Below, piece after piece: positions 1 to 5,277 of a stretch of 5,277 bases of DNA. Source of the DNA: an uncultured Roseburia sp. GTDB taxonomy: Bacteria; Bacillota; Clostridia; Lachnospirales; Lachnospiraceae. The DNA lies in contig CAMGET010000128.1 in NCBI GenBank assembly GCA_946055175.1, forward strand, positions 1 to 5,277, in the 5' to 3' direction. The notes under the pieces are model-generated. The model searched no databases. It saw only the letters and a list, made by a program, of their open reading frames with translations, and had not been told where the DNA came from. How positions within the stretch are numbered: the first letter of the stretch is position 1; each line of letters opens with the position of its first letter. The position numbers and the translations under genes are program-made.

Positions 1-224
1 CGGTAAAGATAAAATCCGTTCCATCCCGCGTGTATGGTATCCGCATGACCGCTCCAGATTTTTTCTTCCGTTTTTCCGGAAAAAATGCGCACCGTTTCCT
101 CATTTCCCTTTAAATTCTCCCCAACTGCCTTTGCAAGACCTATGTCCACCTCTATCTTATCCGGGACTCTATCATGGGTTACATCCTCCTGCCAGGTAAC
201 CACCTCATGATTTGTGTCAGCCAC
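1..224 (-). CDS. N-terminal part of an uncharacterised FG-GAP/VCBS-like protein (partial, runs off the window)
   Basis: This frame is open from a GTG start to the window edge, giving about 74 codons. The start is fixed by an in-frame TAA at 242-240 and by AGGAGG at 234-229, four bases before the GTG; there is no other in-frame start between the stop and that codon. The translation begins MADTNHEVVTWQEDVTHD, continues with PDKIEVDIGLAKA, and later shows KIWSGHADTIHAGWNGFYLY. The D-x-T-x-D followed by a hydrophobic strand recalls the Asp-rich loop of FG-GAP/VCBS repeats, and the later IWS...HAGWN...YLY stretch recalls secreted or membrane proteins of unknown function in Clostridia; this is from memory, not a search. 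Two oddities: the usual Gly of the DxxxDG loop is Arg here, and no signal peptide is encoded, although relatives as I recall them are exported. It could be cytosolic or a 5'-truncated derivative. A terminator separates it from the lipoprotein gene, so it is probably its own unit. Function is unknown. Confidence 0.6.
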   Translation of the reverse strand, partial: MADTNHEVVTWQEDVTHDRVPDKIEVDIGLAKAVGENLKGNEETVRIFSGKTEEKIWSGHADTIHAGWNGFYLY

Positions 225-228
225 ACTG

Positions 229-234
229 CCTCCT
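229..234 (-). promoter_or_regulatory. Shine-Dalgarno site deciding the GTG start of the partial gene
   Basis: Perfect AGGAGG on the minus strand with four bases (CAGT) before the GTG at 224-222. The spacing is short, but the in-frame TAA at 242-240 rules out any start further upstream. A later in-frame GTG at 203-201 is possible but lacks a comparably placed site. Confidence 0.6.
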
Positions 235-256
235 ACTGTTTACTATCCTATTTATA

Positions 257-284
257 AATATATTATGCATTAAAAACATGCAAA
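257..284 (-). promoter_or_regulatory. Candidate promoter of the partial leftward gene, with a small inverted repeat
   Basis: On the minus strand TTTGCA (284-279) is followed after 16 bases by TATATT (262-257), the latter matching the sigma-A -10 consensus at five of six positions; the -35 is weak. A start point near 250 would leave a leader of about 26 bases before the GTG. An inverted repeat, TGCAT-N7-ATGCA (282-266), lies between the two boxes and could be an operator. The whole stretch is so AT-rich that other -35/-10 pairings can be drawn, so this is tentative. Confidence 0.35.
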
Positions 285-310
285 GTGTATGTCATTTTAC
301 CACTTTTATA

Positions 311-342
311 TAAAAAAATCACCGCATGCATTGCGGTGATTT
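311..342 (-). terminator. Rho-independent terminator of the OB-fold lipoprotein gene
   Basis: A perfect 11-bp stem (arms 342-332 and 326-316) with a 5-base loop is followed, in the leftward direction, by a run of seven T on the minus strand (318-312, partly within the stem foot). The core of the stem contains CACCGCA paired with TGCGGTG. It starts 13 bases past the TAA of the lipoprotein gene. In the rightward direction only three T follow, so it should act mainly leftward. It isolates the lipoprotein unit from the partial gene at 224-1. Confidence 0.93.
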
Positions 343-354
343 CTATCAATCCTG

Positions 355-1095
355 TTATTTTACTGTTACTGAAGTAATATGTGGATTTACTCCCTCATAC
401 CAGTATAAGAAACCTTCCATATCAACGGAGTCTCCAATCTGTAAGTTTTTAACTGCCTGGTATACTTCTGTGGTATTGTCACATAAAAAAGATTCTACCG
501 TGAAAGTATATGTCTCTCCGTTTAATGATGCTTTAAAGTATAAATCATCTCCGTCCTCACCTGAGCCATCCCAGTTATATAAGAACGCAACATCTTTTCC
601 ATCTGCATCCTGGCCTGCTGCTTCTACTGTTAATCCTTTGAATGCTACAAACTCATTCTGATGATGAATCAATTCCTCAGTTCCAAGCCACTTCGTAGCA
701 TCAGAAGCTTTTGCAATATAGTTACCATCCAAAATCTCAAATGTTGCATCAACGATTTCTACTTCGCCTGCCCATTCTGATTTGTAACCGGTCACTCTGA
801 TTTTCGTTCCCTGTGTTAATTTCTCATAGTCTTCAGCAGAGCATGCCATGCTATATAAGAAATAAGCGCCATCCATATCCTGTGTATAGACAGTAGCTTT
901 GTTATCCCACCAGGACTGTTTTGCCTGTACAAAAGTTTCAACTACAACTTTTGCATCAAGTTCTGCAGCCATATACTCTGCATAGGTCATTACACCTTCT
1001 GACTTCTTATTCACATCCGCATTACTGCCGCCGGCACAGCCAGCAAGGCTAAGTACAAGTGAAAAGCTTAATACAAGAGCAAATAATTTCTTCAT
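355..1095 (-). CDS. Lipoprotein with two OB-fold-like halves, function unknown
   Basis: The protein has 246 residues. Residues 1-20 form a lipoprotein signal peptide (MKKLFALVLS, hydrophobic core, lipobox L-A-G-C with Cys20), so the mature protein is expected to be lipid-anchored on the outer face of the membrane. A Gly/Ser/Asn linker follows. Residues ~47-122 and ~149-246 look like two copies of one beta-rich domain: both carry a DG/DD-x-YF strand, a Cys (C85, C205), a helix-like stretch, then L-x-x-G-x-x-[IV], a G-[YF] and an aromatic before Gly, ending [AV]T[FV]. This pattern fits OB-fold-type domains but is not proof. The ATG at 1095 was chosen over one at 1149 because AAGGAG lies 9 bases ahead and the signal peptide begins there. 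It follows the importer's binding protein by 66 bases but has its own promoter and terminator. An accessory ligand-binding or envelope role is possible; no function can be assigned. Confidence 0.85.
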   Translation of the reverse strand: MKKLFALVLSFSLVLSLAGCAGGSNADVNKKSEGVMTYAEYMAAELDAKVVVETFVQAKQSWWDNKATVYTQDMDGAYFLYSMACSAEDYEKLTQGTKIRVTGYKSEWAGEVEIVDATFEILDGNYIAKASDATKWLGTEELIHHQNEFVAFKGLTVEAAGQDADGKDVAFLYNWDGSGEDGDDLYFKASLNGETYTFTVESFLCDNTTEVYQAVKNLQIGDSVDMEGFLYWYEGVNPHITSVTVK

Positions 1096-1104
1096 AATCT
1101 TTTT

Positions 1105-1110
1105 CTCCTT
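1105..1110 (-). promoter_or_regulatory. Shine-Dalgarno site deciding the lipoprotein start
   Basis: AAGGAG on the minus strand, 9 bases before the ATG at 1095-1093. It favours this start over the in-frame ATG at 1149, which lies upstream of the predicted transcription start and would bury the signal peptide behind 18 charged and polar residues. A further in-frame ATG at 1113 would place the site inside the gene. Confidence 0.85.
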
Positions 1111-1119
1111 CATGATACT

Positions 1120-1145
1120 GTTATTAAAGCACCTGCTATTATAAC
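1120..1145. promoter_or_regulatory. Imperfect 26-bp palindrome over the -10 and start point (candidate operator)
   Basis: The arms GTTATTAAAGC (1120-1130) and its near reverse complement (1135-1145) pair at 9 of 11 positions around a 4-base centre, 1131-1134. The right arm contains the TATAAT box (1143-1138) and the centre falls at the predicted start point of the lipoprotein transcript. This position is typical of a repressor operator. It could instead form a weak hairpin in the untranslated leader, although most of the right arm lies upstream of the start point. No regulator gene is in the window, so the binder is unknown. Confidence 0.4.
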
Positions 1146-1165
1146 GCAAACTGAAAATAAATCAA
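1138..1165 (-). promoter_or_regulatory. Sigma-A type promoter of the OB-fold lipoprotein gene
   Basis: On the minus strand TTGATT (1165-1160) and a perfect TATAAT (1143-1138) are separated by 16 bases. The -35 overlaps the TGA stop (1164-1162) of the solute-binding protein gene. A start point near 1131 would give a leader of roughly 36 bases containing AAGGAG. No terminator separates it from the importer genes, so read-through from the operon is also expected; the promoter would allow expression of the lipoprotein independent of the importer. Confidence 0.65.
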
Positions 1166-2748
1166 TGTTTTTTCTTCTTTCGGATTCCATATATTACATA
1201 AACACCCATAAAAAACCATATGCCTGCCAATGTAGCCAGCAGAATCGCTGAAGCCACCGGCAGACTGCCTAACTCCCTTTTTCCTATAACGGCGGAAACA
1301 CTCTGTTTTGGGTCCAGTCGATATAAGGAAGACATCTCTGCAAATAACTTTTCAAAGTAGGCATCATTGATTTCTTCTTTTCTTCTGACTGATTTTGTTG
1401 TGTTTTCAATCATTTGTCCCGCCGCATCACGCAGAGAAGCCGACCCATTAAATACCGGTGTTACAAAGGTATTTCCGATATTTTCAAGAACCAGTTCCGA
1501 AGCTTTCATTTTAACCTCATAATGTACCTCATTATCTACTCCGCTTCCATCTAAATAATCCTGATATACGGCAGAATTCTGTGCCTTTGAAGTAACCGGG
1601 ACATATCCTTCTGTCTGTGCATAGGCAATCTGCACCTCGTTCGTCAGGAGATACTGGGCAAAAAGCCAGCTTGCCAATACCTCTCCCGAATCCTCTTTAT
1701 TGAAAATGCAGATAGATGGCCCCTGCGAAATCATTTGGGGATTTGCAGGATCAAACTGTGGAATTGTCATCACTGCTGTCTCAAATTCTACGATTTTATC
1801 TGCACTGATATCGGAAAGTGGCGCATCTGTTCCCATCCAGGTAGAACCGGCAGTCGAATCAATTGCAAACACACATTGTCCGGCATTCAGAAAATTAGCC
1901 GGATAACTGGAAATTTTAAATGTAGAAAATGCGCCTGTTTTCGTATGTTCTGCGATTGTATACAGCAACTCCTTTGTCGTATCGTTAAAAATCTGTATTT
2001 TACCATTTTCTGTGGAATATGTTCCTCCACTCTGCTTTAGCATCTGAATCATCATATTATCTGTAGACTTATAAATAAACGGAATCATTACCTTCTGCCC
2101 ATTTAGAAGATAATTTCCTTCCCTATCCTGCTTTGTGGCAGCCTCTGATACCTCCCAAACAAAATCCCAGGTCAGTACCTTGGGTAGCGTATATCCCAAT
2201 GCTTCCACAAATGTCTTGTTTACATAGCAGGCTTCTGTAGATCTCATATATGGGATTGCATAATAATGCCCGTCTATCACGCATTCTTCTAAAAACTGCG
2301 GAATCAGTTCCTCCTTTGCAGGAGCATCGTAATGTAGTTCACTTCCGCCAAACCCGTATTTTTCATCTGTGAAAAGTTCATCCAGCGAAACAACACTGTT
2401 TGCACCTGTCAGATAGGTTGCAATATGGTCCGGATACGTGATACATACATTTGGTGTGGTATTCGTAGAAATATTGGTAATGACATCGTTATAGATTTTT
2501 CCATAATCGGTATACAAACGCAGATTGATGGTAATATTCGGATATAATTTGTTGAAATCCGCAATTGCCTGCTCATAAATTGCTGTCTGCATCTTATTGG
2601 TATCATTCTTTGCCCAGAATGTTATTTCATAAGCTTTTGATGTATCGAACTCTTCAGGAACAACAAATTCTTTCATTTCCTTTGAGCCGTGGCATCCTGT
2701 CAGAAACAGGAATAAAAATATAAAAAATAAAATTCTAATTCTTTTCAT
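1162..2748 (-). CDS. Sugar ABC transporter solute-binding lipoprotein (family 1) with a C-terminal membrane helix
   Basis: This is the extracellular receptor that delivers substrate to the two permeases. The protein has 528 residues, longer than the roughly 400-450 usual for family 1 binding proteins. Residues 1-19 form a lipoprotein signal peptide with lipobox L-T-G-C (Cys19). Family hallmarks follow: an ITFWAKND strand (~42-49), AIADFNKLYPNI (~61-72) and TPNVCITYPD (~98-107) in lobe one; AIPYMRSTEACYVNKTF (~164-180), the hinge-region stretch of the family; and a C-terminal GPSICIFNKED...ASWLFAQYLLTNEVQIAYAQTEGYVPVTS segment (~343-387). A strongly hydrophobic helix spans ~496-522 and ends in IRKKKKH, so the chain would re-enter the membrane with its tail inside. 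The gene overlaps the preceding permease by 4 bases (ATGA), with AGGAGG 9 bases ahead of the ATG. Substrate is unknown; a carbohydrate is most likely from family and context. Confidence 0.92.
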   Translation of the reverse strand: MKRIRILFFIFLFLFLTGCHGSKEMKEFVVPEEFDTSKAYEITFWAKNDTNKMQTAIYEQAIADFNKLYPNITINLRLYTDYGKIYNDVITNISTNTTPNVCITYPDHIATYLTGANSVVSLDELFTDEKYGFGGSELHYDAPAKEELIPQFLEECVIDGHYYAIPYMRSTEACYVNKTFVEALGYTLPKVLTWDFVWEVSEAATKQDREGNYLLNGQKVMIPFIYKSTDNMMIQMLKQSGGTYSTENGKIQIFNDTTKELLYTIAEHTKTGAFSTFKISSYPANFLNAGQCVFAIDSTAGSTWMGTDAPLSDISADKIVEFETAVMTIPQFDPANPQMISQGPSICIFNKEDSGEVLASWLFAQYLLTNEVQIAYAQTEGYVPVTSKAQNSAVYQDYLDGSGVDNEVHYEVKMKASELVLENIGNTFVTPVFNGSASLRDAAGQMIENTTKSVRRKEEINDAYFEKLFAEMSSLYRLDPKQSVSAVIGKRELGSLPVASAILLATLAGIWFFMGVYVIYGIRKKKKH

Positions 2749-3620
2749 CCCTTTGTTCCTCCTCTTGATACTCCTTCCATAATTTTCTTATGAAACAGCA
2801 AGAAAAGAATCAATAAGGGAACAGAGATTACAACTACCGCTGCCATCATTGCCGGAATATTTTCCCGTCCGAATCCGTTTTCACGGATCTCCTGAATCCC
2901 GTTTGACACCAGAAAATACGCTTCATCATCCGTAATCAGGCGTGGCCAGACATAAGAGTTCCAGCACTCAATAACCTTTAGAATTGTTATGGTGATTAAT
3001 GTAGGTTTACATATCGGTATCATCACCTTGAATAAATATTTCAAATCAGAGGTGGCATCAACCTTTGCAGCGTAATACAATTCATCCGGTATCTGTGCAA
3101 AATTTTCCTTCAGCAGATAAATATAGAAAACCGATGTGACAGAAGGCAGAATCAAGCCTATAAAGGTATTTCGCATATCTATGTTGGTAATGGTTACATA
3201 ATTTGTAATAATTACAAGTTCATTCGGGATCATCATTAAGGAAAGAAAAATCGTAAATACCATATTTTTCCCTCGAAATTCCAATCTGGCAAAAGCAAAC
3301 GCAGCAAGCACAGTCACAACCAGCATAACCGCAGTAGTCACTACAGTAAAAATCAAGGTATTTACAAAGTAACCCGCTAGCGGAACCATCGTAAATGCAT
3401 CTATGTAATTCTGCAAAGTCGGTGATAAAGTTACTAATTGCGGAATATATTCTGAATTATACGCACTATAACTCTTTACTGATGTCAAAAGCATCCAGTA
3501 AAATGGAAACAGTACAACGAGTGCCCATATGGTCAGAAAAATATAAATGATAGCATTTCTCACCACTTTCCTTCTCTTGGCAGCTGTTTCTATTTTTTCA
3601 TAATCAATTTGTTTTTCCAT
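2745..3620 (-). CDS. Sugar ABC transporter permease, MalG/UgpE-like
   Basis: This is the second membrane subunit of the importer, equivalent to MalG. From the preferred start it has 291 residues and about six membrane segments, near 23-46, 84-112, 120-142, 150-171, 207-225 and 257-277. The N-terminal signature LFPFYWMLLTSVKS and the NT...A...FAFARLEFRG region are typical of this permease class. The cytoplasmic EAA loop that docks on the ATPase is at about 182-206 (YAAKVDATSDL...MIP). It is divergent: the first Glu is Tyr and the conserved Gly after Asp is Ala. The ATG at 3620 is preferred because GAGG lies 9 bases ahead; an in-frame ATG at 3635 would overlap the upstream gene by 4 bases and add five residues but has no ribosome binding site. 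The stop overlaps the start of the binding-protein gene. Confidence 0.93.
   Translation of the reverse strand: MEKQIDYEKIETAAKRRKVVRNAIIYIFLTIWALVVLFPFYWMLLTSVKSYSAYNSEYIPQLVTLSPTLQNYIDAFTMVPLAGYFVNTLIFTVVTTAVMLVVTVLAAFAFARLEFRGKNMVFTIFLSLMMIPNELVIITNYVTITNIDMRNTFIGLILPSVTSVFYIYLLKENFAQIPDELYYAAKVDATSDLKYLFKVMIPICKPTLITITILKVIECWNSYVWPRLITDDEAYFLVSNGIQEIRENGFGRENIPAMMAAVVVISVPLLILFLLFHKKIMEGVSRGGTKG
2758..2763 (-). promoter_or_regulatory. Shine-Dalgarno site of the solute-binding protein inside the permease gene
   Basis: AGGAGG on the minus strand overlaps the Arg-Gly-Gly codons near the 3' end of the permease and lies 9 bases before the binding-protein ATG at 2748. With the 4-base ATGA overlap this points to translational coupling, while the strong site may let the receptor be made in excess over the permease. 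Confidence 0.75.
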
Positions 3621-3629
3621 ATGGACTGA

Positions 3630-3633
3630 CCTC
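3630..3633 (-). promoter_or_regulatory. Shine-Dalgarno site deciding the second permease start
   Basis: GAGG on the minus strand overlaps the TGA stop of the upstream permease and lies 9 bases before the ATG at 3620-3618. The alternative ATG at 3635-3633 has only AT-rich sequence upstream with no purine-rich site, so the 3620 start is favoured. Confidence 0.6.
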
Positions 3634-4525
3634 ATTCATAATGTACATGCTTTTTACTGACAAGCAGATTAATACATGTGATTGTCAATATAATCACAAA
3701 TAAAATCATTGCCGCGGCTGAAGCATAAGACGGATAACCGCCGCTGTTGCCATACAACATATCATAAATATATCCTACAAGTGTATTCATCTTAGCTGCA
3801 TTCAAATCTGTACCAAACAATGCAACCGCATCACTATATGCTTTAAAAGCACCGATAAAGCCCGTAATAATCAAATAAAATAAAGACGGGGAAATCATAG
3901 GAAGTGTAATCCGTGTAAATATACGCCACTGTGGAGTTCCATCTACTTTCGCGGCATTATAGTAGCGCTCATTTACCGATGCAAGCGCACCCGTTAAAAT
4001 CAAAATTTTAAATGGCAGTACAACCCAGATGGTATAAAAACAAAGTACAAACATTTTTGCCCAGTACGGACCATCCATGAAATCAATAGGGCTGCATCCA
4101 AACCACTGAAGAATCATGTTTGCAAGGCCATTTGTATATGGTGTCTTTTTAAATAAAATCATAAATACCAGACCAACTGCCAGCGTATTGGTTACATATG
4201 GCAGAAAATAAATCGTCTGATATAATTCCCGTAACGGTTTGATAGAAACCAGGCCTGCAGAAATCAGTAATGCAAGTCCTGTCGACAAAGGGACCGTAAT
4301 CACGACCAGAATGAACGTATTTTTTAATGCCTGTAAAAAGTAGGGATCCCGTAGCACATAAGAATAATTATAGGTACCAATTCCAAAATAAGTCTGGGAT
4401 GCAAAATTATATCCTTCTTCAAAGGAATAAATCAATACATCAATCAGCGGATATACCATAAAAGCACCTAAAAACAGTATCGCCGGCAACAGGTATAACC
4501 ACGCCTTCCAATTCTTGTTTTCCAT
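3632..4525 (-). CDS. Sugar ABC transporter permease, MalF/UgpA-like
   Basis: This is the first membrane subunit of the importer, equivalent to MalF/UgpA of the carbohydrate-uptake class. It has 297 residues, the usual length for Gram-positive members that lack the large MalF periplasmic loop. About six membrane segments are visible, near 8-32, 70-92, 105-126, 156-178, 214-236 and 267-288. The opening KAWLYLLPAILFLGAFMVYPL and the later FLPYVTNTLAVGLVF are typical of the family. The EAA loop at about 188-213 (YNAAKVDGT...ITLP..SP) keeps the A-A-x-x-D-G core and should dock on the ATPase. AGGAG at 4539-4535, overlapping the ATPase stop codon, lies 9 bases ahead of the ATG. The gap to the ATPase gene is 12 bases and the next permease follows directly, so the three are surely one transcript. 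Confidence 0.95.
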   Translation of the reverse strand: MENKNWKAWLYLLPAILFLGAFMVYPLIDVLIYSFEEGYNFASQTYFGIGTYNYSYVLRDPYFLQALKNTFILVVITVPLSTGLALLISAGLVSIKPLRELYQTIYFLPYVTNTLAVGLVFMILFKKTPYTNGLANMILQWFGCSPIDFMDGPYWAKMFVLCFYTIWVVLPFKILILTGALASVNERYYNAAKVDGTPQWRIFTRITLPMISPSLFYLIITGFIGAFKAYSDAVALFGTDLNAAKMNTLVGYIYDMLYGNSGGYPSYASAAAMILFVIILTITCINLLVSKKHVHYE

Positions 4526-4534
4526 TCCATAAAT

Positions 4535-4539
4535 CTCCT
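4535..4539 (-). promoter_or_regulatory. Shine-Dalgarno site of the first permease, overlapping the ATPase stop
   Basis: AGGAG on the minus strand shares bases with the TAG stop (4540-4538) of the ATPase gene and stands 9 bases before the permease ATG at 4525. A closer out-of-frame ATG at 4530-4528 does not open a reading frame of note. The arrangement suggests coupled translation of ATPase and permease. Confidence 0.75.
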
Positions 4540-5277
4540 ATTGAAAATAGATTCGTTCTTCGCTTCCCTTTGAGAAAAGCAATACTTTATTTGGCTTTAA
4601 TGAAAATCTGACCGTTTCAATTTCTGTATCTACTTCGTTTTCTGCATTGATAATAGAACGAATCTGTGTATTCAAAGAAGCATCGTGGGAAGAAACTACA
4701 CTAATATCACGCCCCATTACTTCCACGCCCTTTAATTTACAGCACAATGACCCATCCTTTTGCAGCAGGAACCCCTCCGGTCTGATTCCAACATACACTT
4801 TCTGATTTGGCACTTCTTTTATTTCCAAAGCAGCATCTTCTCCTATGTATAGCACACCATTCCTTACTTCCCCCTCAAAAAGATTGATTGGCGGCGTTCC
4901 TAAAAATCTTGCAACAAAAAGGTTCACCGGATTATCATAGACATCCTGCGGCTTTCCTATCTGTTGGACAACTCCATCTTTCATAACCACAATACTGTCG
5001 GAAATGCTCATCGCTTCCTCCTGATCATGTGTCACAAATACGGTCGTGATACCTGTTTCCTTTTGAATTCTTCGGATTTCTTCTCTTGTCTGCAATCTTA
5101 ATCGGGCATCCAGGTTGGAAAGTGGTTCATCCATCAGAAGGATTCGCGGCATTTTCACCAAAGCTCTTGCTATTGCCACACGCTGCTGTTGTCCACCGGA
5201 AAGTTCGCTCGGTTTACGTTCCATCAATTCCTCAATCTGCACTAATTTGGCTGCTTCGAAAGTTCTTTCTGCCATCT
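4538..5277 (-). CDS. ABC transporter ATPase, MsmX/UgpC/MalK type (5' end outside the window)
   Basis: This cytoplasmic subunit hydrolyses ATP to power the importer. The last ~246 residues are present; the family is about 360-370 long, so roughly 110-120 N-terminal residues with Walker A and the Q-loop lie outside. Counting from the first visible Met (5275), the signature LSGGQQQR is at 25-32, Walker B ILLMDE at 45-50, the D-loop SNLDAR at 53-58 and the switch His in VTHDQEEA at 83. All are intact. The segment [26 protein letters not shown] (~107-132) joins the nucleotide-binding domain to a C-terminal TOBE-type regulatory domain with the family hallmark VGIRPE (~162-167). That first Met is most likely internal, not the start. 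In many Firmicutes one shared MsmX serves several importers; here the ATPase is encoded with the permeases, suggesting a dedicated subunit. Confidence 0.95.
   Translation of the reverse strand, partial: MAERTFEAAKLVQIEELMERKPSELSGGQQQRVAIARALVKMPRILLMDEPLSNLDARLRLQTREEIRRIQKETGITTVFVTHDQEEAMSISDSIVVMKDGVVQQIGKPQDVYDNPVNLFVARFLGTPPINLFEGEVRNGVLYIGEDAALEIKEVPNQKVYVGIRPEGFLLQKDGSLCCKLKGVEVMGRDISVVSSHDASLNTQIRSIINAENEVDTEIETVRFSLKPNKVLLFSKGSEERIYFQ

Noticed and set aside
71..84. Perfect 14-bp palindrome of five T, CCGG, five A
   Set aside because: It sits inside the coding frame, has no loop for a hairpin terminator, and can arise by chance from Phe-Ser-Gly-Lys codons.
326..661. Rightward open frame of 111 codons
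   Set aside because: It lies antisense to the OB-fold lipoprotein, overlaps the terminator, has no ribosome binding site, and its translation is rich in Ser, Thr and Pro without a domain pattern.
1096..1149. 18-residue N-terminal extension of the lipoprotein from an ATG at 1149
   Set aside because: The start would lie upstream of the predicted transcription start and lacks a ribosome binding site, and the extension would displace a textbook lipoprotein signal peptide.
1096..1161. Possible terminator between the binding protein and the lipoprotein
   Set aside because: The only symmetry present is the imperfect palindrome at 1120-1145, which is AT-rich, has mismatches and is not followed by a T run in the leftward direction.
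1700..2040. Two overlapping rightward open frames antisense to the solute-binding protein
   Set aside because: They are Cys- and Ile-rich shadow translations of a well-supported gene on the other strand, with no ribosome binding sites.
2409..2606. Short leftward open frame in another frame of the solute-binding protein
   Set aside because: It is wholly inside a clear gene on the same strand and its translation shows no coherent fold or signal.
1..5277. CRISPR array, tRNA or rRNA gene, insertion sequence, or catabolite-repression (cre) site
   Set aside because: No regularly spaced repeats, RNA gene signatures, transposase-like frames or terminal repeats were seen by eye, and no stretch in the intergenic DNA matched the cre consensus well.

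Overview
The window reads as a low-GC Firmicute, most likely a gut-type member of the Clostridia such as a Lachnospiraceae species. The grounds are AT-rich intergenic DNA, strong AGGAG-type ribosome binding sites, two Gram-positive style lipoprotein signal peptides, and a carbohydrate ABC importer of a layout common in that group. No taxonomic marker is present, so this is inference. All supported genes lie on the minus strand, so transcription runs from high to low coordinates.

Region 5277 to 1162 is a tightly packed ABC importer operon. It holds, in order, an MsmX/UgpC/MalK-type ATPase cut by the window edge, a MalF/UgpA-like permease, a MalG/UgpE-like permease, and a family 1 extracellular solute-binding lipoprotein. 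Gaps are 12 nt, about 11 nt (by the preferred start) and a 4-nt ATGA overlap. Ribosome binding sites sit at or inside the ends of the preceding genes, which suggests co-translation. Together these parts form a complete sugar or oligosaccharide importer. The substrate cannot be read from the sequence, and no glycoside hydrolase or regulator is in view. The binding protein is unusual: it carries both an N-terminal lipobox and a C-terminal transmembrane helix with a lysine-rich tail.

Region 1161 to 311 holds a 246-residue lipoprotein built of two similar, probably OB-fold-like halves. It follows the importer in the same direction but has its own promoter, with a consensus TATAAT and a -35 that overlaps the stop of the binding protein. 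An imperfect 26-bp palindrome covers its -10 and predicted start point. A strong leftward rho-independent terminator closes the unit.

Region 310 to 1 starts a separate transcription unit. It has an AT-rich, weakly supported promoter, an AGGAGG site, and a GTG-initiated gene of which only about 74 codons are seen. That fragment resembles FG-GAP/VCBS-like proteins of unknown function and lacks a signal peptide. No gene-free stretch exceeds about 130 bases. No RNA genes, mobile elements or CRISPR arrays were seen.
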